A stretch of 64,000 nucleotides of DNA from Rhipicephalus microplus (Eukaryota > Arthropoda > Arachnida > Ixodida > Ixodidae). Each line of letters opens with the position of its first letter. Within the stretch, counting starts at the first letter, position 1. The notes below the pieces were generated by a model that was not told where the DNA came from, ran no database searches, and saw nothing but the letters and a program-made list of their open reading frames with translations. Made by a program: the position numbers and the translations under genes. This document shows, one piece after another, positions 54,401 to 64,000 of the stretch. The DNA is taken from contig NW_027464603.1 of the NCBI RefSeq assembly GCF_043290135.1, positions 4,627,501 to 4,691,500 of the forward strand, written 5' to 3'.

Positions 54401-57400
54401 GCAACTAGAAACTCCACAACTAGAAATTCCACAACCAGAGACTCAACAACTTGAGACTCCACAACTAAAAACTACACAGCTAGAAACTCTACAACTTGAG
54501 ACTTCGCAACTAGAAACTCGGCAACTAGAAACTCAACATCTAGAAACTCCACAACTAGAAACCCCACAACTTGAAACTCCACATCTAGAAACGCAACAAC
54601 AAGAAACTCCACACCTAGAAACTCCGCAACTAGAAACTCCACAACTAGAAACTCCACAACTAGAAACTACGCAACTAGAAACTCTGCGACTAGAAACTCC
54701 AAAGCTAGAACGTCCGCAACTAGAAACTCTGCAACTAGAATCTCCGCAACTAGAAACTCCAACGCTAGAAACTCCACAACTAGAAACTCCACAACTAGAA
54801 ACTCCACAACTAGAGACCCCAAAACTAGAGACTCCGCAACTAGAAACTCCACAGCTAGAAACTCCGCAACTAGAAACTCCGCAACTAGAAACTCCACAAC
54901 TAGAGACTCCGCAACTATAAACTCCACAACTTGAAACTCTGCAACTCGAAACTCTGCAACTACAAAATTCCCAACTAGAAACTACACAACTACAATCACC
55001 GCAACTCGAAACTCCGCAACTACAAAATCCACAACTAGAAACTCCACAACTGGGAACTCCGCAACTAGAAAATCTACAACTAGAAACTCGAAAACTAAAA
55101 AGTCCAACTAGAAACTGCACAACTAGAAACTCCACACCTATAAATTCCACAACTTAAAACTCCACAACTAGAAACTCCACAACCAGGAACTCTGCAACTA
55201 GAAAATCTACAACTAGACTCTTCGCAACTAGAAACTCCATAACTAGAGACTTCACAACTAGAAAACTCCGCAACTAGAAACTCCACGAATAGACACTCCA
55301 CAACTTGAGACTCCGCAACGACAGACTCCGCAACTAGAAATTTTGCAGCTAGAAACATCACAGCCAGAAACTTGCAACTCAAAACTCTGCAACTAGAAAC
55401 TCCGACACTAAAAACTCCACAGCTAGAAACTCCACAACTAGAAACTTCGCAAATGTAAACTCCATGACTAGAAACTCCACAATTAGAAACTCCACAATTA
55501 GAAACTCCACAGCTAGAAACTCTACAACTTGAGACTTTGCAACTAGAAACTCAGCAACTAGAAACTCAACAACTAGAAACTCCACAACTAGAAACTTCAC
55601 AACTAGAAACTCCACAACTTGAAACACCACAACTAGATACTACGCAACTACAAATTCTACAACTAGAAACTCCACAACTAGAAACTCCATAACTAGAAAC
55701 TCCGCAACTAGAAACTCCACAACAAGAGACCCCATAACTAGGAACTCCACAACTAGAAACTCCACAACTACAGACTCCACAACTACACACTCCACAACTA
55801 GAAACTCCACAGCTAGAGACTCCACAACTAGAAACTCCACAACTAAGAACCCCACAACTACGAACCCCACATCTAGAAGCTCCACAACTAGAAACTCCAC
55901 AACTTGAAACACCACAACTAGATACTCCACAAATACATATTCCACAACTTGAAACTCCACAACTGAGAACTCCACAACTAGAAACTCCGCAACTAGAAAC
56001 TCCACAACTAGAGACTCCTTAACTTGGAACTCCACACCTAATAATTCAAAAACTTGAAACTCCACAACTAGAAACTCAACAACTAGAAACTCCCCACCTA
56101 GAAACCCCGCACCTAGAAACTCCACAACTAGAAACTCTACAACTAGAAACTATGCAACTAGAAACTCCGCGACTAGAAACTCCAAAGCTAGAACGTCCGC
56201 AACTAGAAACTGTGCAACTAGAAACTCCGCAACTAGAAACTCCACAACTTAAAACTCTGCAACTCGAAACTCTGCAACTAGAAAATTCCCAACTAGAAAC
56301 TACACAACTACAATCTCCGCAACTCAAAACTCCGCAACTACAAAATCCACAACTAGAAACTCCACAACTGGGAACTCCGCAACTAGAAAATCTACAACTA
56401 TAAACTCGAAAACTGAAAACTCCAACTAGAAACTCCACAACTAGAAACTCCACAACTAGAAACTCCACAACTAGACACTTCGCAACTAGAAACTCCACAA
56501 CTAGACACTCCACAACTAGAAAACTCCGCAACTAGAAACTCCACCACTAGACACTCAAAACTTGAGACTCCGCAACGACAGACTTCGCAACTAGAAACTC
56601 TGCAACTAGAAACTGCACAGCTAGAAACTTGCAACTCGAAACTCTGCAACTAAAACTCCGCAACTAGAAACTCCACAGCTAGAAACTCCACAACTAGAGA
56701 CTCCACAACTACAAACTCCATGACTAGAAACTTCACAATTAGAAACTCCACAACTAGAAACTCCACAACTTGAGACTTTGCAACTAGGAACTCGGCAACT
56801 AGAAACTCAACAACTAGAAACTCCGCAACTAGGAACTTCACAACTAGAAACTCCACAACTTGAAACACCACAACTAGATACTCCGCAACTACAAATTCCA
56901 ACACTAGAAACTCCACAACAAGAAACTGCATAACTTGAAACTCCGCAACTAGAAACTCCGCAACTAGAGACTCCATAACTAGGAACTCCACAACTAGAAA
57001 CTCCAAAACTACAGACTCCACAACTACAGACTCCACACCTAGAAACTCCACAGCTAGAGACTCCACAACTAGAAAGTCTACAACTAGAAACTCCACAACT
57101 ACGAACCTCACAACTAGAAACTCCACAAGTTGAAACACCACAACTAGATACTCCACAACTACAAATTCCACAACTTGAAAGTCCACAACTAGAAACTCCG
57201 CAACTAGAAACTCCACAACTAGAGACTCCATAACTTGAAACACCACAACTAGATACTCGACAACTACAAATTCCACATCTAGAAACTCCAAATTTAGAAA
57301 CTCCACAACTTTAAACTCCACAACTAGAAACTCCATAACTAGAAACTCCACAACTTGAGACTTCGCAACTAGAAACTCCACAACTAGAGACTCCACAACT

Positions 57401-59562
57401 AGAAACTCTACAACTAGAAACTCCACAACTACGAACTTCACAACTAGAAACTCTTCAACTCGAAACTCCACAACTTGGGACTTCGCAACTAGAAACTCTA
57501 CAACTAGAAACTCCACAACTAGAGACTCCACAACTAGAAATTCCGCAACTAGAAAGTCCACAAATACGAACCCCAAAATTACGAACCCCACAACTAGAAA
57601 CTCCACAACTAGAAACTCCACAACTTGAAACACCACAACTAGATATTCCGCAACTACAAATTCTACAACTAGAAACTCCACAACTAAAGACTCCATAACT
57701 AGAAACTCCACAACTAGAAACTCCACAACTACAGACTACAGAACTACAGACTTCACAACTAGAAACTCCACAGCTAGAGACTCCACAACTAGAAACTCCA
57801 CAAATATGAACCCCACAACTACGAACACCACCACTAGAAACTCCACAACTGGAAACTCCACAACTAGAAACTCCACAACTTGAGACTTCGCAACTAGAAA
57901 CTCCACAACTGGAAACACCACAACTCGAGACTCCACAACTAGAAACTCTACAACTAGAAATTCCACAACTACGAACTTCACAACTAGAAACTCTACAACT
58001 AGAAACTCCACAACTTGGGGCTTCGCAACTAGAAACTCCACAACTAGAAACTCCACAAGAGACTCCACAACTAGAAATTCCGCAACTAGAAACTCCACAA
58101 CTTGAGACTTCGCAACTAGAAACTCGGCAACTAGAAACTCCACAACTAGAAACTCCACAACTAGAAACTCCACAAATTGAAATGCCACAACTAGATACTC
58201 CACAACTACAAATTCCACAACTAGAAACTCCACAACTAAAAACTCCGCAACTAGAAACTCCGCAACTAGAAACTCCACAACTAGATACTCCATAACTTGA
58301 AACACATCAACTAGATACTCCACAACTGCAAATTCCACATCTACAAACCCCAAATTTTGAAACTCCGCAACTTTAAACTCCACAACTAGACACTCCATAA
58401 CTAGGAACTCCTCAACAAGAAACTCCAACTACAGACTCCACAACTACAAACTCCACAACTAGAAACTCCACAACCGGAAACTCCGCAACTAGAAACTCCG
58501 CTACTAGAAACTCCACAACTAGAAATTCCACAACCAGAGACTCAACAACTTGAGACTCCACAACTGAAAACTCCACAGCTAGAAACTCCACAACTTGAGA
58601 CTTCGCAACTAGAAACTCGGCAACTAGAAACTCAACAACTAGAAACTCCACAACTAGAAACTCCACAACTTGAAACTCCACAACTAGAAACGCAACAACT
58701 AGAAACTCCACACCTAGAAACTCCGCAACTAGAAACTCCACAACTAGAAACTCCACAACTAGAACCTATGCAACTAGAAACTCCGCGACTAGAAACTCCA
58801 AAGCTAGAACGTCCGCAACTAGAAACTGTGCAACTAGAAACTCCGCAACTAGAAACTCCAACGCTAGAAACTCCACAACTAGAAACTCAACAACTAGAAA
58901 CTCCACAACTAGAGACTCCAAAACTAGAGACTCTGCAACTAGAAACTCCACAGCTAGAAACTCCGCAACTAGAAACTCCGCAACTAGAAACTCCACAACT
59001 AGAGACTCCGCAACTATAAACTCCACAACTCAAAACTCTGCAACTCGAAACTCTGCAACTAGAAAATTCCCAACTAGAAACTACACAACTACAATCTCCG
59101 CAACTCAAAACTCCGCAACTACAAAATCCACAACTAGAAACTCCACAACTGGGAACTCCGCAACTAGAAAATCTACAACTATAAACTCGAAAACTGAAAA
59201 CTCTAACTAGAAACTCCACAACTAGAAACTCCACAACTAGAAACTCCCCAACTAGACACTTCGCAACTAGAAACTCCACAACTAGACACTCCACAACTAG
59301 AAAACTCCGCAACTAGAAACTCCACCACTACACACTCAAAACTTGAGACTCCGCAACGACAGACTTCGCAACTAGAAACTCTGCAACTAGAAACTGCACA
59401 GCTAGAAACTTGCAACTCGAAACTCTGCAACTAAAACTCCGCAACTAGAAACTCCACAGCTAGAAACTCCACAACTAGAGACTCCACAACTACAAACTCC
59501 ATGACTAGAAACTTCACAATTAGAAACTCCACAACTAGAAACTCCACAACTTGAGACTTTGC
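51471..59562 (+). repeat. 8,092-bp segmental unit, copy 2
   Basis: This copy directly follows copy 1 with no spacer. The junction at about 51440-51500 joins D-type sequence (the segment ending in a GAGACTTTGCAACTAG monomer) to the A-type sequence found at 43379. The array then repeats the complete series A-type, B-type, D in the same order. By eye the two copies are almost identical over 8 kb, which indicates a very recent event or an assembly duplication. Confidence 0.88.
56650..59430 (+). repeat. D-type higher-order unit (2,781 bp), inside copy 2
   Basis: Same unit as 48558-51338 at offset +8,092. It is followed directly by another D unit, so D is itself tandem at this end of the window. 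D units carry a distinctive K-type cassette with ACAACTATAAACTCG (near 59176), not seen in the H, A or B blocks. Confidence 0.8.
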
Positions 59563-62108
59563 AACTAGAAACTCGGCAACTAGAAACTCAACAACTAGAA
59601 ACTCCGCAACTAGGAACTTCACAACTAGAAACTCCACAACTTGAAACACCACAACTAGATACTCCGCAACTACAAATTCCAACACTAGAAACTCCACAAC
59701 AAGGAACTGCATAACTAGAAACTCCGCAACTAGAAACTCCGCAACTAGAGACTCCATAACTAGGAACTCCACAACTAGAAACTCCAAAACTACAGACTCC
59801 ACAACTACAGACTCCACACCTAGAAACTCCACAGCTAGAGACTCCACAACTAGAAACTCTACAACTAGAAACTCCTCAACTACGAACCTCACAACTAGAA
59901 ACTCCTCAAATTGAAACACCACAACTAGATACTCCACAACTACAAATTCCACAACTTGAAAGTCCACAACTAAAAACTCCGCAACTAGAAACTCCACAAC
60001 TAGAGACTCCATAACTTGAAACACCACAACTAGATACTCCACAACTACAAATTCCACATCTAGAAACTCCAAATTTAGAAACTCCACACCTTTAAACTCC
60101 ACAACTAGAAACTCCATAACTAGAAACTCCACAACTTGAGACTTCGCAACTAGAAACTCCACAACTAGAGACTCCACAACTAGAAACTCTACAACTAGAA
60201 ACTCCACAACTACGAACTTCACAACTAGAAACTCTTCAACTCGAAACTCCACAACTTGTACTTCGCAACTAGAAACTCTACAACTAGAAACTCCACAACT
60301 AGAGACTCCACAACTAGAAATTCCGCAACTAGAAAGTCCACAAATACGAACCCCAAAATTACGAACCCCACAACTAGAAACTCCACAACTATAAACTCCA
60401 CAACTTGAAACACCACAACTAGATACTCCGCAACTACAAATTCTACAACTAGAAACTCCACAACTAAAGACTCCATAACTAGAAACTCCACAACTAGAAA
60501 CTTCACAACTACAGACTACACAACTACAGACTTCACAACTAGAAACTCCACAGCTAGAGACTCCACAACTAGAAACTCCACAAATATGAACCCCACAACT
60601 ACGAACACCACAACTAGAAACTCCACAACTGGAAACTCCACAACTAGAAACTCCACAACTTGAGACTTCGCAACTAGAAACTCCACAACTAGAAACACCA
60701 CAACTAGAGACTCCACAACTAGAAACTCTACAACTAGAAACTCCACAACTACGAACTTCACAACTAGAAACTCTACAACTTGGGGCTTCGCAACTAGAAA
60801 CTCCACAACTAGAAACTCCACAACTAGAGACTCCACAACTAGAAATTCCGCAACTAGAAACTCCACAACTTGAGACTTCGCCACTAGAAACTCGGCAACT
60901 AGAAACGCCACAAATTGAAACGCCACAACTAGATACTCCACAACTACAAATTCCACAACTAGAAACTCCACAACTAAAAACTCCGCAACTAGAAACTCCG
61001 CAACTAGAAACTCCACAACTAGATACTCCATAACTTGAAACACATCAACTAGATACTCCACAACTGCAAATTCCACATCTAGAAACCCCAAATTTTGAAA
61101 CTCCGCAACTTTAAACTCCACAACTAGACACTCCATAACTAGGAACTCCTCAACAAGAAACTCCAACTACAGACTCCACAACTACAAACTCCACAACTAG
61201 AAACTCCACAACCGGAAACTCCGCAACTAGAAACTCCGCAACTAGAAACTCCACAACTAGAAATTCCACAACCAGAGACTCAACAACTTGAGACTCCACA
61301 ACTGAAAACTCCACAGCTAGAAACTCCACAACTTGAGACTTCGCAACTAGAAACTCGGCAACTAGAAACTCCACAACTAGAAACGCAACAACTAGAAACT
61401 CCACACCTAGAAACTCCGCAACTAGAAACTCCACAACTAGAAACTCGACAACTAGAACCTATGCAACTAGAAACTCCGCGACTAGAAACTCCAAAGCTAG
61501 AACGTCCGCAACTAGAAACTGTGCAACTAGAAACTCCGCAACTAGAAACTCCAACGCTAGAAACTCCACAACTAGAAACTCTACAACTAGAAACTCCACA
61601 ACTAGAGACTCTAAAACTAGAGACTCCGCAACTAGAAACTCCACAGCTAGAAACTCCGCAACTAGAAACTCCGCAACTAGAAACTCCACAACTAGAGACT
61701 CCGCAACTATAAACTCCACAACTTAAAACTCTGCAACTCGAAACTCTGCAACTAGAAAATTCCCAACTAGAAACTACACAACTACAATCTCCGCAACTCA
61801 AGACTCCGCAACTACAAAATCCACAACTAGAAACTCCACAACTGGGAACTCCGCAACTAGAAAATCTACAACTATAAACTCGAAAACTGAAAACTCCAAC
61901 TAGAAACTCCACAACTAGAAACTCCACAACTAGACACTTCGCAACTAGAAACTCCACAACTAGGCACTCCACAACTAGAAAACTCCGCAACTAGAAACTC
62001 CACCACTAGACACTCAAAACTTGAGACTCCGCAATGACAGACTTCGCAACTAGAAACTCTGCAACTAGAAACTGCACAGCTAGAAACTTGCAACTCGAAA
62101 CTCTGCAA
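59431..62108 (+). repeat. D-type higher-order unit (2,678 bp)
   Basis: This is a tandem neighbour of the unit at 56650-59430. The offset is 2,781 at the start and falls through 2,738 and 2,693 to 2,678, so the 103-bp shortening is the sum of several small losses. Divergence from its neighbour is clearly higher than between the two 8,092-bp copies, so this D-D duplication is older. Confidence 0.75.
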
Positions 62109-64000
62109 CTAAAACTCCGCAACTAGAAACTCCACAGCTAGAAACTCCACAACTAGAGACTCCACTACTACAAACTCCATGACTAGAAACTTCACAAATA
62201 GAAACTCCACAACTAGAAACTCCACAACTTGAGACTTTGCAACTAGAAACTCGGCAACTAGAAACTCAACAACTAGAAACTCCACAACTAGGAACTTCAC
62301 AACTAGAAACTCCACAACTTGAAACACCACAACTAGATACTCCGCAACTACAAATTCCAACACTAGAAACTCCACAACAAGAAACTGCATAACTAGAAAC
62401 TCCGCAACTAGAAACTCCGCAACTAGAGACTCCATAACTAGGAACTCCACAACTAGAAACTCCAAAACTACAGACTCCACAACTACAGACTCCACACCTA
62501 GAAACTCCACAGCTAGAGACTCCACAACTAGAAACTCTACAACTAGAAAATCCACAACTACGAACCTCACAACTAGAAACTCCACAAATTGAAACACCAC
62601 AACTAGATACTCCACAACTACAAATTCCACAACTTGAAAGTCCACAACTAGAAACTCCGCAACTAGAAACTCCACAACTAGAGACTCCATAACTTGAAAC
62701 ACCACAACTAGATACTCCACAACTAGAAATTCCACATCTAGAAACTCCAAATTTAGAAACTCCACAACTTTAAACTCCACAACTAGACACTCCATAACTA
62801 GGAACTCCTCAACAAGAAACTCCACAACTACAAACTGCACAACTAGAAACTCCACAGCTAGAGACTCCACAACTAGAAATTCTACAACTACGAACCTCAC
62901 AACTAGAAACTCTACAAGTAGAAACTCCACAACTGAAAACTCCACAACTTGAGACTTCGCAACTAGAAACTCGGCAACTAGAAACTTAACAACTAGAAAC
63001 TCCACAACTGGAAACTCCACAACTAGAAACTCCACAACTTGAAACACCACAACTAGATACTCCACAACTACAAATTCCACAACAAGAAACTCCAAATTTA
63101 GAAACTCCGCAACTAGAAACTCCGCAACTTAAAACTCCACAACTAGAGACTCCATAACCAGGAACTCCACATCTAGAAACTCCACAACTACAGACTCCAC
63201 AACTACAAACTTCGCAACTAGAAACTCCACAACCAGAAACTCCGCAACTAGAAACTCCACAACTAGAAGTTCCACAACTAGAAACGCAACAACTAGAAAC
63301 TCCACACCTAGAAACTCCGCAACTAGAAACTCCACAACTAGAAACTCCACAACTAGAAACTATGCAACTAGAAACTCCGCAACTAGAAACTCCACAGCTA
63401 ATACGTCCGCAACTAGAAACTTTGCAACTAGAAACTCTGGAACTAGAAACTCCAACGCTAGAAACTACACAACTAGAAACTCCACAACAAGAAACTCCAC
63501 AACTAGAGACCACAACTAGAGACTCCGCAACTAGAAACTCCCCAGCTAGAAACTCCGCAACTAGAAACTCCGCAACTAGAAACTCCACAACTAGAGACTC
63601 CGCAACTATGAACTCCACAACTTGAAACTCCACAACTTCAGACTCCACAACTACAAACTCCACAACTAGAAACTCCACAACAAGAAATTCCACAACCGGA
63701 GACTCAACAACTTTAGACTCCACAACTAAAAACTCCACAACTTGAGACTTCGCAACTACAAACTCCACAACTAGAAACTCTACAACTAGAAACTATGCAA
63801 CTAGAAACTCCGCAACTAGAAACTCCACATCTAGAACGTCCACAACTAGAAACTCTGCAACTAGAAACTCCGACACTAGAAACTCCACAGCTAGACACTC
63901 CACAACTTGAAACTCCACAACAAGAAACTCCATAACTAGAGACTCCACAACTAGAGACTGCACAACTAGAGACTCCGCAACGAGAAACTCCACAGCTAGA
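62109..64000 (+). repeat. Hybrid D/H-type unit, truncated by the window end
   Basis: It starts as a D unit (62109 to about 62700 matches 59431 onward at +2,678). From about 63000 the sequence resembles the ends of the H and B blocks: 63362-63625 matches 93-356 and 3951-4214 with extra changes (ATACGTCCG for GAACGTCCG near 63403). The last 350 bases show the least regular variant order in the window. The array runs off the right edge. Confidence 0.7.

Larger units (their letters stand above)
1..64000 (+). repeat. 15-bp satellite array filling the window
   Basis: The window is a head-to-tail array of a 15-bp monomer, consensus CTAGAAACTCCACAA, from first base to last. At 15 bp per unit this is about 4,270 monomers. 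All read in the same direction; I found no inverted stretch and no non-repeat spacer. Frequent substitutions recur as named variants: CTCCG for CTCCA, CTTCG, CTCTG, CTTGAAAC, CTAGATAC, CTACAAATTCC, CTACAGAC, CTAGAGAC and CAGCTAG. Occasional 13-, 14- and 16-bp monomers shift the register. The consensus is 7 A, 5 C, 2 T and 1 G, so the + strand is strongly A/C-rich. Variants occur in a reproducible order over kilobases, which defines higher-order repeats. No gene of any kind is supported inside it. Large, pure, single-orientation arrays with higher-order structure are typical of eukaryotic satellite DNA; which chromosome region this is cannot be told from sequence alone. Confidence 0.98.

Noticed and set aside
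1..64000. Heat-shock element array (GAA once per monomer)
   Set aside because: Heat-shock elements need alternating GAA/TTC modules every 5 bp; here GAA occurs once per 15 bp in a single orientation.
1..64000. Phased A-tract DNA curvature
   Set aside because: The A-run is only three bases, and the 15-bp period is out of phase with the helical turn of about 10.5 bp.
1..64000. CRISPR array
   Set aside because: There are no unique spacers of constant length between repeats; every base belongs to the 15-bp family.
1..64000. Telomeric or subtelomeric short repeats, or embedded transposons
   Set aside because: I found no telomere-type motif, no long terminal repeats, no poly-A tail and no non-satellite insertion.

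Overview
The whole 64 kb window is one uninterrupted tandem repeat: a eukaryote-type satellite (or giant minisatellite) built from a 15-bp monomer with consensus CTAGAAACTCCACAA, about 4,270 copies, all in the same orientation. I see no unique sequence, no transposon, no RNA gene, no CRISPR array and no credible protein-coding gene. The organism cannot be identified from the sequence. The size, purity and higher-order structure point to heterochromatin of a eukaryote (pericentromere, subtelomere, sex or B chromosome are all possible), and I do not recognise the monomer as a named family. The consensus is 40% GC and very strand-asymmetric: A+C makes up 12 of 15 bases on the + strand.

The monomers are diverged variants in a fixed order, so the array is a hierarchy of higher-order repeats (HORs). 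Using a marker cassette (called K here) as a ruler, the first 42 kb divide into blocks: a tail (1-389), H1 (390-4247), A1 (4248-11545), A2 (11546-18455), B1 (18456-25081), H2 (25082-28417), A3 (28418-35835) and B2 (35836-42163). The order is H-A-A-B then H-A-B. The window therefore holds a 24.7-kb super-repeat followed by a 17.1-kb version of it, and a third copy starts at 42164. Every length difference between matching blocks is explained by a few discrete events: a 298-bp tandem duplication in B1, a 419-bp tandem duplication and a 911-bp deletion in H2, a 478-bp deletion in A2, and a 120-bp deletion in A1.

From about 43 kb the layout changes. The third super-repeat copy switches from H-type to A-type sequence, and a segment of 8,092 bp (about 43379-51470) is followed directly by a near-identical copy (about 51471-59562). 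Inside these copies and after them is another HOR of about 2.7-2.8 kb (unit D), seen at 48558-51338, 56650-59430, 59431-62108 and, as a hybrid, from 62109 to the end.

The many open reading frames are a by-product of the period. Fifteen bases are exactly five codons, and the consensus has no stop in four of the six frames: LETPQ and RNSTT on +, VVEFL and SCGVS on -. Long open stretches therefore arise everywhere, and end where a stop variant occurs or a 13-, 14- or 16-bp monomer shifts the frame. Nothing suggests selection on a protein. Block coordinates are marker-based and were read by eye, so edges inside repeated DNA carry an uncertainty of tens of bases.
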